Source: Trochalopteron elliotii (lineage: Eukaryota > Chordata > Aves > Passeriformes > Leiothrichidae). From it: 64,000 bases of DNA. This document shows, one piece after another, positions 1-12,920 of this stretch. The DNA lies in NCBI GenBank assembly GCA_024734555.1, contig JANPWX010000010.1, positions 1,927,010-1,991,009 of the forward strand, written 5' to 3'. Numbering within the stretch: the first letter of the stretch is position 1; every line of letters begins with the position of its first letter. The translations under genes were made by a program, and so were the position numbers. The notes under the pieces were generated by a model. It was not told the DNA's origin. It saw nothing but the letters and a program-made list of their open reading frames with translations, and made no database searches.

Positions 1-2414
1 AAAAATCATGTAATTTCAGTTGTAGTTTTCTTCTGTATGTGGTAAAATATAATATAAAAATTAATCTGAGATTTCAGAGTATTTGATAGAAAAAAAATGA
101 AAATATTAGAAATACAGAATGGAACAGAGAAATATCTCTCCCCTATGTTCTCATCCTGCCATTTGTGTTTTGAAAGTTGTTTTGGTTTTGTTTAAGTGTG
201 TCACTAAAAGTACTTTATAATAGCATTATATTATACTATTTATAATAGCATAATAGTTCCCTGAATTCCCAGTCTGCACATTCCAGCTTCATTTCAGTGC
301 CTCTGCTTATTGGTTTTCCTATACAAGTCTTGAACTAATTTTTCTCGCCCCCCATCCCAATGGTTATTATACTACCTTATATATTTTTCCTTACTTATTT
401 CTTTGCTGTTTTCCCATGTTGCTGGTGTTTTTCTTTTGATTTTTCCACTTTCTCTTGAAGTAACTGCACAAGTCAATTGCAATTATTAAGAGAAGGAAAC
501 TAGGGATGGAACGACAATAATGAAGGGATTTCCCTGTGGGTGTCCGAAAATGGTAAAGCAGCACCTATATCTCAATGGTGTGTCTCACTTCACCTTTTAG
601 TATTTCCAAGGGTAAAGTAGAAATAGTTCTTTTTTGTTTTCAGTCCTTCAGGAGCAAACCCCTGCCTAAATCAGTATGAATAACAAGTGTGTTCTCATTG
701 CATTTGTAGCTGCTGCCACCTGATAATCATTGTAACTTGCTCAATCTTTTTAATCTCCTTATTTTACTAGGATTGTCAACTTTTCAACAAAAAATACCAG
801 CACTTGAGGGACAGTGGTGCAGTCTGGCTTCTAAACTGATGATTTCAAAAATGATTTTTCCATGGAAGCTACCTTGCCTTCCTGTGGCTCAGGGTATTAC
901 AATTCTCATTTTGTGAGGGGAAAACTGAATCTATGTGCAAGCTTCAAATAATTGGTTTTCTTTGGGTGACAATACAAGCTTTCATTACAAAGCCCAGACT
1001 TTTCAGAATGCTGAAGCACAGCTGGTGTTCTTTGAACAGGAAAGTTGGTGTTTCAAATTCTTGGAACCTTCAGAACATTTTGAGATTGATCATGTGTTTT
1101 TTTCATGGTGAACTGGATTATTCAGAGGAATGCTACTAATGAGAAAGCAAGTCTGTCATCTCTCCAAGTGTGGTGTGACCTACAGGATCAGACACAACCT
1201 GATTACAATTTACTGGGTTTTATGCACACACATACTCCCGAAGATGATATATGTCTTCCCTAGCATACATTAGGGGCACTCTTTTCCTATCAACAAGGAC
1301 ATTCCAAAGCTGCTCTTTGTGGATCGATAATAAATTGCCCAAAAGTTTTATTTTATTAACAGCTGTAATATTAACAGCTTTGTTTAAGACCTTTTCTTCC
1401 ACAAGCCTTGGTTTTGACACAAGTTAAAGTGTAGTCCCTCTAATAGGTAAACACAAACCAATTTCTGCTTTAGAATTTTTTTTTAAATGCTTTGAATTAT
1501 GACAAACACTGAATGGCAGAAGAATTTCTCAAGATTAAATAAATGTCTGCCCAGACAGATGGTGACTGCTGCAGGATGAACTTCTGAGTGGTCTTCAGGG
1601 TCAGACCCTCAAACTCCATTTCAAGAACCAGTCAGAAAACTCCATGTATTGATATTTATGGTAGGCTCATCTGGGCATAAAAAGAAACCTGGCAGGCAGC
1701 GCCTAGAAAAAACTTGGGAGAATCAGTACCAGAATAAGGCAAAAGACAGAATAAATGAAAAAGAAGGTTAAAATCATAAGAAATTAATTATTTGTCATTT
1801 AAAAGGAGCTTTTCTTTCCTGAGTTACTTAATTTATCACTAAGTCATAGCACTTTCTGATACTGAGAGAGGAAAGCTCTTTCCTGTAAGTAGGTGATTTT
1901 CAAAATTACTTATTCTTTCCTAAGAGTTCTGCTCAACTACTTGAAGGAATTGTACATGTCACAAAAATTTGTTTCAGACAATTCAGAAGTTGCTGAAAGT
2001 TTTTCACTTGCAAATTTAAAAAGTTAATTATGCTAATCATCAAAAAGAAGTGACAGTAAAGTAATCCCATTTCTGGTCTCTATGCTGACATTTTTTTCCA
2101 TCCAATGATTGAAGAAGTAATGTGAATTACTAGTATTACCTTCTGCTTTGAAACTTCATTCTCTGAGAATAAGTCAATTTTACTGTAGTTTCTGTTTCTG
2201 ACAGGCTATTAAAAATAGCCAAAATTGTTTACAAAACTAAAGTCAAAATTTCAATGATTCATACCTAAAGCAGTGGATTGCACACATTAAAATAGAAAGG
2301 TTCCTTTCAGGAAGGCTTGGGGTGAGAAGTCACAGTACATGTTGATGTTCAGCCAAGTAGTAAGCAGCATCTGATTGCCAACTTTTTCTTTTTCTTTTTT
2401 TTTTTTTTTTTAAG
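1..2414 (+). other. AK5: AK5 intron (3' part)
   Basis: AT-rich intron sequence running in from upstream of the window and ending at a poly(T) tract (about 2397-2410) and acceptor AG at 2413-2414. No exon, RNA gene or recognisable transposon was seen in it. Short open frames here have no coding character. Confidence 0.85.
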
Positions 2415-2505
2415 TTTGATGCAGACAGAGATGAAGAAGAAGTGTTCTCTGACATAAGTTCAGCAGTGGACAATAAACTATTTGCAAACAAAGAGACTGC
2501 AGCAG
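2415..2505 (+). CDS. AK5: AK5 coding exon 1 of 8 in window (inter-domain linker)
   Basis: This 91 bp exon lies between a poly(T) tract plus TAAG acceptor and a GTGAGT donor, entered in phase 0 and left in phase 1. The translation starts FDADRDEEEVFSDISSAVDN and continues KLFANKETAA, matching the acidic segment that follows the first kinase domain in vertebrate AK5. Nine of the first 13 residues are D, E or R. No catalytic motif is present; it is a linker. The exon is recognised by this segment and by in-phase joining to the next exon, giving a Gly codon across the junction. Confidence 0.93.
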
Positions 2506-5500
2506 GTGAGTTAATGTAAGATTTAAAGAACCAAATTTATTGTACTGCTTTTGACATTGGGATGCCTTTTTCAGGTCCTTCAAATTTGGATGTAAGTACT
2601 GTAGCAGAGTCTTGACTGACCTCAAACATTTGCACAATCAGGGACAAAAAAAAATCTCTTTATATTTGGAAACTTCATATAGCCTATCCAACAACTTGTT
2701 TATCTACAAGTTAACCTTAAAATACTATGGCAAGTCTAGTTAAGCTTTACTATTAACACAAAAATCATATAAGTTTTCAATTCTAGTTGTCAGCTGTTTC
2801 AGTTCCAGTGATACCTTGGTGTTCACCATCACCAGTATGATCAATGATCATACTTCCTCCCTAATAATTGGTACTAATTCTGAAATGGTGTGTGAATATA
2901 AGTCAAGTGTTTGGGGATTTTATTTATTTGTCTATTTATCATTATGCTTACTGAGGCTTGAATACCTTCAAAGTAAAGCCTTTGAGACACAAAGGACTGC
3001 AAAAGAATTGAAGCTAAAAAATCAAAGCACTGAAAGTCCACAACATCTGTCAGAAATATTTTGCTTGAGGGCAGCAGAGAAATGTTCCTTGGTAACTTCA
3101 AAACTTCTTCCTTTTACAGTGGCATCCCTGGCTCTTTTCCAAATCAACTACTAATTTTACATAGGGAGATGATATCATAAATGTCTTCTGAACCAGCACA
3201 CAAAAAGAAATTTTTGATAATGTTTTAAATGAGATAAAGATGAAGTACCAAGGTGGGGAGGGGGAGGGCAGTGAATGCAAGGGGGGTTGGGGAGGAGGTT
3301 GAGAACTGTAACAAGTGCATCAGCTAAAAAGCCCACAGGATTCTAGTGGTCACCTTTGAGATAAGATGCACACAAGAATAAAGATGATTCTCTTTCTCTG
3401 GTAAGTGGCACACTTATTTATTTTGTGCTTATTCTTATTCATAGAGGCAAGAGGTTAATCCCAAACCTAAAATGGCATTCCCACTGTACAACATTGTGTT
3501 GATAATTGCCTCTGGATTCCCTAAGTGATTTAAATTCTGGACAAGTAGAAGAGGAAAGAAGTGTCATAAAGGTGCAGGCTCTGACAAACAGCTTGATGAG
3601 AGCTAAACAATTTGCACAAATTGGTTGTGATTCTGAATGAGTTCCAGTCGGTTCCTCGAAAATCTGATCTATTTAATAAATCCTTCACCAAAATAATTGG
3701 ATAGCCACGAGCAGATGCCATGCCACAATCACCTAATTAGAGTGTACTCTGAGCACTGATAATAATGAGATTTGAAGTAAGATTTCTATGAGATCAGGTG
3801 TTTAATTTCTAGAGGTTGCAATTCCAGCATGTCTTGATCTCACTTTTTGTCTTCTAATCCTATTAGTGATATTGCAATATACTGTAGTTCCTTATAGCTA
3901 ACATAAACATAGTATTTCTAATATTTTCATGCCACCACATCAGTCTAATTCATGTTACACCTGTAAAATCCAGCTGTAATCAACTTTGTAATAATATGTA
4001 CTGAAAGAAAACAACTGAAATGTTTATAGATGAAAATACAGTTTTCTCATTGTTGCCTTCTACAACATATTGAGACTGTTGCCAAGAGCAACAACCTGTC
4101 ATGAAACTCAACAGTGTAAGGTTAGTGTAAAATTTGTATTAGAAGCATCTTACTGAGAGGAAAATTAAAATGTAATCATTGTAATGCTCATCAGTGCTTC
4201 AACTAATTATTTCTATAATATTCCACTTGAAGTTTATCTTCTAAGCATTTGTCTTGCCCAAATGCTTATATGCAACATGTATTAATTGAGTTATTAGACA
4301 GTGCTTCAGAGAGTGTTCCATAACATAAAAGACATTTTTATTTTATTGAGTTTAAACATGTTATTAAGAGAAGCAGTATGTTTCACAGGATAGGCTTAGA
4401 TTGCTTTTATGACAGTCAGTGCTGAACTGTGTGAATACTATCATTGCTAAAATATGAGCATGGGCATATTTGAGCCAATGAACCATACTGAATAGAATTG
4501 CTAGCAGGATTCAAAATAAGTAATGCATTTAAGCAAGGATTGGAAATTCATTAACTGATTTGCTAAACACAAATGGTCCAAGGAGCAGACTTAATTAATT
4601 TGCATGATGGGTCATAGCTACCTTGTGATGGGAAGTGAAGTCAACTGCAGATAAATTTAGACAGATCAGTACAGTTTATTTTCATTGTAGGAATGAATTT
4701 AGTGAACTGTGAAAAGGCAATGCTTGACATTTGCATTCATGATAACTTAAAGATGAACACATTTTCAGAGAAAGTGCCACAAACCCAGGCTTAAAACACT
4801 GAAATGTTTTATAGGACCAGAGACTTTACAGCCATGATCCCCTGGGCTTTGGGGTGCATCTCTGGTAGGAATTACACACCTGCCTGTGACAGCCACACTC
4901 TCTCAGCTTTCCATGATCAATCTTGTGCAATCCAGCTTAGGAGCAACAAACATTATGTAAAATATGGCATAAAATATAAAATACAGCCTCATGGTGAAGG
5001 AAGTGACTGAGCACAGCTGTGCACCCCTCTGGTGCAGGGTGTCACTGTCCCTGACTGCCAGACTTGGCAGAGGTAGCACCTGTTGGCACATCCTTGTACA
5101 ACTGCAGCCACCTTTAATTAGCCTCGTCCCTCTGTGCTGGGTCATTGGATCCTCTTGGCTTCCTCACAAGACAAATTTTTATGAAAGATGACTTCAGTGT
5201 CAAGATACAAAACATGGCAAAAAAAGGGAATGCCTGCTAGATCTCTGGTTTTTTGTATTTCGACCTGTTTCTCCCCAGAGACCTGATTATTCAATTAACA
5301 GGGAATTAATAAAAGTTTTCAACTGCTTTATCTTTTAATTGTGTAGTACTGCACCTAATAAAATCCTCTCTTTTTTTCTCTAAGGAAAACACAGGGCACA
5401 TGAAAGTGACCAGGTCTCCATTGCCTTAACTATTCATGCAATCAAGGAAGCATATTTTAAACCCTAAGGGTAACTTTTCAAATCAGGTGCTTGCAAGTTA

Positions 5501-8500
5501 TTTCTCCATGGCAGCAGAGCTTTCATGGGCTTTCTAAAATTATATTTTTAACTTGACTTTCCCCTTTTGCAATTGATAAAGTTACTCAGATCACTTCCTA
5601 AAGGTTCATATAAGCACAGGAAGGCTCCAAGTGAACCAAGACCTTATTTGAGCTGAGAGATTATTTGGTGGAATGGGACACCCTTTTGAAAGAATTAAGA
5701 AAAATCAGACTGTAAGCCTCCTAATAGACAAATATTAATTGTTTTTATAGCCTAGTTCTCACGGTACCAACTTAGCAAGAGAAAAACAATGCAACTTGCT
5801 CAGAAAGGCATTTAAAACTTACTTATGATCAACCTCTTTGTTGTCAGACATGAGATGTGCAGCCTGCAGTCTCCTTGAAAGTAGCAGAGCATGTTTGCTT
5901 CCAAACACTTGAACCAGTCTTCCTCTTTTCCTTAAGACAACATTGTGCATTTCACCTTTGATAGATAAACATTGCCACAGGTTTTACATAAAATGTTTCT
6001 GATTTAAACTTGTGTTTAGAAACCTGAGCTGAGTTTTGAATTATCCACTTTCCAAGACTCTCCCTTTGGCTTTAGCCTTGTCTGGAGATGTGCCTACAGC
6101 AGGATTCCTGACTGCCAGCACCTTGCCAGGGGCTCCCTGGTGTGCCTCTGCTGCTGTGCCTGCAGGAGATAGTTAATGAGCTCGTTGTTCTCCCCTGCAA
6201 GACCTGTTTTAGAAGATTTAGTCCAACCTTAGCAAAATACGCTCCCTCCAACAACAAACTGAGCTGGAGCATAGCAAACTACTCATGCTGCACCAGGGAT
6301 ATCACAAATGCTCTGATATGTCCCTTAGTTACTTTATCTTGTCTTGGGAGCAGCCATTTGCCTCAAATAATTTCTGATGGGTTTGTCTTTGGGCAGTTTG
6401 AGAAGGGTAAAGTCTGAGCATTGTTCAGTGATAGATGGTTTAGGGTTTGTTAGTTTTCATTAAACCATGAAAAAAACCACTGATTTTCAATTTTTCTTGA
6501 ATATACTCCAGGAAGAAGCTATGCTTTTCCAAGGACACTGGTATTCTAGTTCAAGGGAAAAAGGCTTTAAGATGCTTGACCATATTAAAATTGTATAACC
6601 ATTATGGCTTTTATCACTTAAGATACATTATGTATGAGTATTCATTTTCAGCCTGACCTTTACATTTAAGTTAGCAGCACCATATTTCATACTAATGTTT
6701 CTAGCTAAGAATATGTACTGCTCTTGGTAGTTAAGTGACAGTTAATCAAGTGCCTTTAATAAAGTGCCAACAAGTGCCTTTAGAAGTGATTGATGTGTCA
6801 GAGTAGGCCAGTGCCAGTGACAACTGAGGCTTAGTTAAATTATATTATCAACAATGACACGGTGTTAAGAGTGAGATGTCAGCTGTGTAAGATAAATCAA
6901 AAAATTAAGATTCTCTCAGCAGCTAGAAATCTATTTCCTTGCATGTATCTTTTAGAGAAAGGTATTTTCAAAACACCATGAAGTGTACATGCCAGAGAAC
7001 ATGCTGTGTGAGTACATGTGACCCTGCAGTACCAGGAATATAATTCCTTTCTCTAATTTTTTTATAGCAGTCTGAAAAATTATACATGAGCACTAGGGGT
7101 AGGGACAGGAGAGTGAGGAACCAAAACAAAAGCACCATCAGATGGTAGATGCAGGTCTTTTCCTGGAATGTCTTATGTAGTCCAGAAAGTTAAACTGAAG
7201 ATTAATTTGGCAGTAATTGTGATAAGGATTGCAAACTAAGACACCCTGGAATCATCATTTGTACCCTGCAGTTACAGCTTTTGGTCATCATGACATCCAG
7301 CTCCTCTCCTCAGATCTCTCTGTCAGGGATATTTACTTCACCACCTACACAGATTATTACTATGTAAACGTCAAAGGCAAACAAACCCAGATAATATATA
7401 ACTGCATCTGGCACAAACTGAACTGCAAAATCTGTTATTGATAGTGCTTGTTACAGCCAGCCACCCATACAAACAACTCGAATGGTGAGAAAAACAACTC
7501 CAGGTCAGCAGTAGGCTTAAAACTATGTACTCTCAGTGCCAGTGCTTGCAGGAACATCATACCAGGTAGAGACACCTGTAGCCCAGGAAGGAGGGGGTTG
7601 TTTTCTTCATTAGTGGTCTTGTTTCACTGAGGACATGAAGAGACAAAACAAAACACAGCTTACACTTCCCCTGGTGTTCCTCCCATGAACTTCTTCCTTC
7701 AATTGTTCCTTCCACTGTTGCTTCCCACGTGAATTAAGTGGTTGGACTCATCTGGCCAGCTGGCTATAATTTTTAGGTTTCTGTGTATCATTACAATGTT
7801 TTTATTATTCTCTTTTTACTAATGATGTGAAAATGACTTCTACAGTTTCAAGCCTATTGACATTTTAATGTGTTTGCAATATGTGCAGAATTTGGTTTAG
7901 GGCTGCACCATCTGGAGGACCCAGGAGATCATTTCCTTCTTCATGGCCCAGGATTGAGATGATCTGATTGGGGTGACAGTGCCAGAATAAGATGGCCATG
8001 CTATACCCTTCCTATGTTTATATAGAAACATTATTGGTGCTTTATCCTCCCACTGTGGTTTAGCAATGACTCCCCCCCTACATGGCTTCTTGAAACATCA
8101 AGCTCAGTTTCTGTTGTCCTGCACCTTCAGCAGTTCAGCTGAAGCTAAACTGTAAAGCTCAGCCAGGTCAAGGCTTCTCAACAATTGAATTTTGCCATCC
8201 CAAGTGCAAGAGACTGGGATTCTTCCTGGTCCTGCCCCAGGAGGATGACAAGGAGAAGGGGCAGAGCCACACAGTCTCCTTGGAAAGGGGTAGAATAGGA
8301 TGGAAATGGAGATGATTGCTGCTAGAAGTGTGCTGCTTAGGTCCCCTGTCAACAGCACTCAAGGATTCTTATCTGCTAATCAGAAATTAGTATTTCCTTT
8401 CTCTTTCTTAAACTGGTTTGTATTTTCCCTTGAGAGTGGCAATTTTACAATTGCAAGTCATGGCACGCAGAACACCCAGCCCAATAAATATGCAATCTAG

Positions 8501-8741
8501 CTAAAACAATTCACCATTTAGCACAGCTCTTCCTTATTAAGATTGGCAGTAGCTTTTATGGATGTTTTGAAGGCTTTGCTAATGAAATACCATTCACCTG
8601 GGCATTCTAGCAAACTTGAATGCTTCCTTGGATCACGGTTTTTGCACAGATCCAGACAGTTGGAAATATTATAGTGTTCCACCACATAAAGTGAAAATTT
8701 TCGATGCATTTCTGAATTCTAATTTTTTTTTCCTATTTTAG
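2506..8741 (+). other. AK5: AK5 intron
   Basis: About 6.2 kb of AT-rich intron between linker exons. It contains a G-rich stretch at 3254-3298 (see findings). I saw no further exon in phase and no clear transposon. Scattered open frames of 60-112 codons are at the length expected by chance. Confidence 0.85.
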
Positions 8742-8818
8742 GGCAAAGTGAACTTGATTGCAGTCTGATTATGGATTCTGGAGATGCAATTTATCCGGAC
8801 TTTGACTTTGAAGACCAG
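8742..8818 (+). CDS. AK5: AK5 coding exon 2 of 8 in window (linker)
   Basis: This 77 bp exon follows a T-rich tract and TTTTAG, and ends before GTAATT. It is entered in phase 1 (completing Gly) and left in phase 0. It encodes GQSELDCSLIMDSGDAIYPD then FDFEDQ, the acidic linker ahead of the second kinase domain; the LIMDSGDAI part resembles the 'MILDTGEII' linker segment of mammalian AK5 as I recall it. The donor is weaker than its neighbours (GTAATT). Skipped together with the next exon (77 + 43 = 120 bp), it would leave the reading frame intact. Confidence 0.9.
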
Positions 8819-9409
8819 GTAATTTTCGGTATATATGGCTTCTCTCTAGACAGTTTTCTAGTTTATGGACATACTATGCTATAAAATTTGTCTGAACAAG
8901 GTGATGGAACTTTAAGGGTAGGTCACATTGATTCTTAAGTGCAACGTAAGTAAATCCATGATACACAGATGTTGCTTTCTGGTTAGGAAAAAAGAATGAA
9001 TATTATTGTAGTATTAAGAGCCTGTATCTTCCATTACTGTGCGTTGCTGAATTTCCTCCATAAATTTAAAAATGTTGGCAAATGTGACAAATAGAATTGC
9101 TAAAATTTATTGTAAGTCTGCTGTATATTTAAGAAGTAAAACTTTTCAAATGAGCAGTATGAAATTATAAAATGTGTGAAATATATCTACAGCCAAATCA
9201 GACATTCTCCCTATGAAAAAATGTTTTTAAGAATAAAAAACAAAGCCTTACAGTATGTTGAAACCAGCCTTTCCACTGATCCTGTTCAATCCACATCTAA
9301 AAACTATATTTTGATAAGAGTTTTCCTTGTATATAGGAAGAATGCCAGAGAGAGGGGGGAAAAAAAGGTTGTATATATATCTTTCCCCTATAATTTTCAT
9401 ATCAACACT

Positions 9410-9735
9410 GGTAAGGTCACATCTGGACTAATGTTCAATTCTGGATTTAGTAATACGTCACATGGAGATACTAAAAAGAGTGCAGTAAAGGACCACTAAG
9501 GTAATTAAGGGACTGGGGCATCTCTCTTCCAAGGAAAGGCTGAGAGAGCTGAGGGTTCAGTCTGGAAAAGAGAAGGCTCAGGGGCATCTCATCAAAGTGT
9601 ACAGAACTCTGAAGGGAGGATGCAGAGGAAATGGATCCAGGCGTTTTCTGGTGCCCAGTGACTGGACAAGGGGCAATGGGCACAAACTGAAACATGGGAC
9701 GTTCCTGTGGCTTGGATGCTGCACTAAGGATAAGG
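9410..9735 (+). repeat. CR1 LINE fragment, sense
   Basis: The nucleotide run around 9500-9690 (GGCTGAGAGAGCTGAGGGTTC, AAGAGAAGGCTCAGGGGCATC) and the peptide TLKGGCRGNGSRRFLVPSDW then TRGNGHKLKH match the 3' end of the avian CR1 reverse transcriptase reading frame. The preceding 90 bases (CTGGACTAATGTTCAATTCTGG) fit the upstream CR1 segment. The copy is 5'-truncated as usual for CR1, has stops and indels, and lacks a clear 3' terminal octamer repeat. Confidence 0.9.
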
Positions 9736-12078
9736 GTGATGTACTTGTTACTGTGCTGTGGATAAGCATTAAAAGAATGACTTAGAATGTAAAAAAAAAT
9801 AAATTAAAGCCATCTGTCTATCACACCACCATACTTAAGGGTGGTGGTTTTCTGTGTTTTGCTTCCTGTCTTCCACTTTTGCATGACTCTGCTTGTATTT
9901 TCTTCATGAATACCACAAACATCCGTCTAGATTTGTAAGCAGCTTGGCACAGAAGGTTAATTTGTGTTTCTGTTGTCATTCAACAAAATGCAGTTGCAAA
10001 TGTTCTCACCTCTTTTCTCATTACTTGCAAAAGATATCTTTTCTTGTGACATTTTAAAGCTAGTGACAAAATGAGGGCCAACAAAACTGAATTTTCATTA
10101 TGCCTGGATTATTCATTGGTTTTCTTTCACAGTATTCAATGCAACACTTTTTCCTCACCTGCAACATGTTACATGTCCTAGCTCCATTCATTTATTTTAA
10201 TTTTTAGACCCCTTTACTGTTCTTTTTGGCTCAGTTATTTCAGCTTGGCTGTTTTTCAAGGAGGCAGCTTGTTTCTGTCTCCACATCCCCTTTTAAATCT
10301 CATTCTTTCACAAACCCTCCTTGAAATATTCTCTGCCCGGGAAAGTTCTACATTTCCTATTATCTTTGTTTGTAATGTACTTTATTATTTAGGGGTTTGG
10401 GCCTATAAAGCAGAGTCTATATTTATATTATGTTTGGCTATTTTGATGTTAGATTTTGCATTTTAATGACATTTAAAATTGGTTCTTTTGGAAGAGTATA
10501 TACACTAAACAATTTATACTCTTGGTTCATAATGTTTACATAATAATTACAAGTTTTATATTTACAAAATAAAATAAAATTAACAGAAATATGAAAATTA
10601 TACTGATATCATAATAATTGCAAACTATATAGTTCATTGATGATACATTACACTGTCCATAAAAGCACTGCAGTTTTGAATGCATGTCAAACCCACATGA
10701 GATTGGACAAGAAGACTGTGATGGGACCTTATTGTCTTTGTCAATGCCAAATAGTCCTGTTCCCAGATGTGGCAGTTAGTTTTTCTCATTATTTTGCTTA
10801 AACTAACACATCACCATTTTGGCAAGAGTGCAATACTGTTAACAAACAAAGAAGGAGAAATGAAGTTAAAACAGTGCTAAAATCCCATCAGTCAAAGACA
10901 TCTATACAAACATGAAGTGACTGACACCAACTCACTTCAACTGCAAGTTGGTATCTTGATACTTTTTGCAACATTTTTAAAAATAGAAATATTTTATTAC
11001 TAATAAATAAATGTATATACATTATATGAGTTGCTTTGTATAAATATAAAGAAGATATAAATGAGAAAGCAATTGCAACCCATTTGATATTATGGAAGCA
11101 AATATTAGATACAGAAGCAAAAAATGGAGTGGAGATTACCGTGAAGTCATAATACCACCTAGCTGCCTGTTCTGAAAAACAAAATGAGAAATTACCCTCA
11201 GGAAAGAAAGATCAATAACTAAATTCAGGATTGAGGAACTGCTCACATTCAAAACTTGAGCTCATCTTGACTGTGGCAGTGATTTAATACTCCAGTGATT
11301 TACCACATGCTGTTTACGAATTGTGTGAAGCATCAACAACCTTTAGTCAGAGAATCTCAAGTGGAAAAAGAATGTGTGTCTGGATACAAATGTGTCATGC
11401 AGTGATGTTATTGCATAGGAGATCTGTCATGAGAACGTGGGGGATAAGAAGGCTGGTTTCCAAGCAACCTTACACAGATGAGCTGCTAAAAATGGCTGCA
11501 TTTTAGGGAAACAATTTGGTAGTCACTGAACAAGAGGAGTTGGGGGTCACACAGAAGATGAAGCCACAGCTGGCAATGGGTGTCTTGGTGCAGATGAAAT
11601 AGACTTACACAGATATTTTTGCATTTCTCATTCTTGGAATGAGCCAGGAAAATCTCCAGTGCAAACCAAGCCAAAAAACCATCTGAGTTCTTCAGATGTA
11701 CATTACTTTTTCCAGAATAATGTCTCTTACTGGTAGGCAGAGCAATGAGATCGAGTGGTGTAGTTCCAACTACTAATGTAGAGAAGTGCCAAGTGCTTCC
11801 AGAAACACCTGATACCTTGTTGAAACAGTGCAAAGCAATGCTAGTGCAAATTAAGATCTGGCTTTTCTGGAAGAGTATGCAGAGGAAATTGATTTAAAAA
11901 CAATTCAGAGAAAGCTTGAGCTTTGAATTGCTCATTTTATAAATGATCGTTCGATTAAATTCATGTAACTAAATTAAAAGAAGGCTCATCGTTTTCTACT
12001 GGCTATGCATGAATACTTCAAGAACTAGAACACTTCACCAAGTCTCTACAGCACTGAAGGCAAGAGGGAAATACCCTT

Positions 12079-12130
12079 AAAAAAAAAACCAAAACAACCA
12101 AAACCCAACAAACAAACAAAAAACAAAAAG
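12079..12130. repeat. A/C-rich low-complexity tract
   Basis: A run of ten A followed by AAAC/CCAAAAC-type units and an A-rich end. It may be a decayed poly(A)-like tail or simple slippage; no retroposed body was recognised beside it. Confidence 0.7.
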
Positions 12131-12267
12131 CCCCCACCAAACCCCAGTCTTTTCTCCAAATCGTTAGTAACTATTTTTCTGAGTTTTGTCTCAGATCTGT
12201 GAGATCCTGTATTATAAAAGGAATAAGTTTTTAGAATGACTTAGAAATACATTCTTCTGAAATATAG

Positions 12268-12287
12268 AAATAAATAAATAAATAAAT
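12268..12287. repeat. (AAAT)5 microsatellite
   Basis: Five perfect AAAT units in an AK5 intron. A candidate length-polymorphic locus; no function is implied. Confidence 0.9.
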
Positions 12288-12698
12288 GATGCAGGTAGTA
12301 CCTTTCATTGAGAATGCCTTGTGGAAGAACCAGTCAAGGTTTCATGTCTTAGCAATCTCTATAGCCTTTTCTGGAATAATGATTACACTACTCATTACTT
12401 GATTGGATAACATAAAAGCAAAGTAACGTGATTTGTTTCAGATATTTTAATCCATATTAAGACTTCAGGAATATGTTTTGGGCCAGGCATTTTTGACTGC
12501 CACAGCTTCAAAGAGTATTCTCAATTTGTAGAACTTGCTGTCATGTCTAGTGTCTGGTTTAATAAGGATTGTTCTTTGCTGCTGGAATGTGCTCAAGTGT
12601 GATAAAGGTTTTTAATGCTCACTGTGTTCATTTATACTATATATATCATCAAAAATATATTTAGTCTCCTCTAAAATTTGGAAGAGGAGGTCACAGAT

Positions 12699-12920
12699 TT
12701 CATAGAATGGTTTGGGTTGGAAGGGACATTAAAAATCATTTAGTTCCAGCTTCCCTGCCATGGGCAGGAGCACATTCCACTAGACCAGGTTGCTCAGAGA
12801 CTGATTCAACCTGGCCTTGAATGCTTCCAGAGACGAGACATCCACAATTTCTGTGGACAACCTGTTCCAGTGCCTCATCAGCCTCACATTTACAAAACAT
12901 GGAAACACATTTTTGTGCCT
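12699..12920 (-). repeat. CR1 LINE fragment, antisense
   Basis: Begins with CATAGAATGGTTTGGGTTGG then AAGGGACATTAAAAATCAT, the reverse complement of the CR1 3' terminus. It continues with CCTTGAATGCTTCCAGAGA and CTGTTCCAGTGCCTCA, standard antisense CR1 segments. It is diverged and broken, with no coding capacity. Confidence 0.92.

Noticed and set aside
2410..2637. 75-codon minus frame overlapping AK5 exon 1
   Set aside because: Antisense shadow of the coding exon and its flanks.
11486..11833. 115-codon minus frame with an ankyrin-like 'TPLDLIAL' stretch
   Set aside because: One short resemblance only, no repeated 33-residue pattern, and no splice partners.
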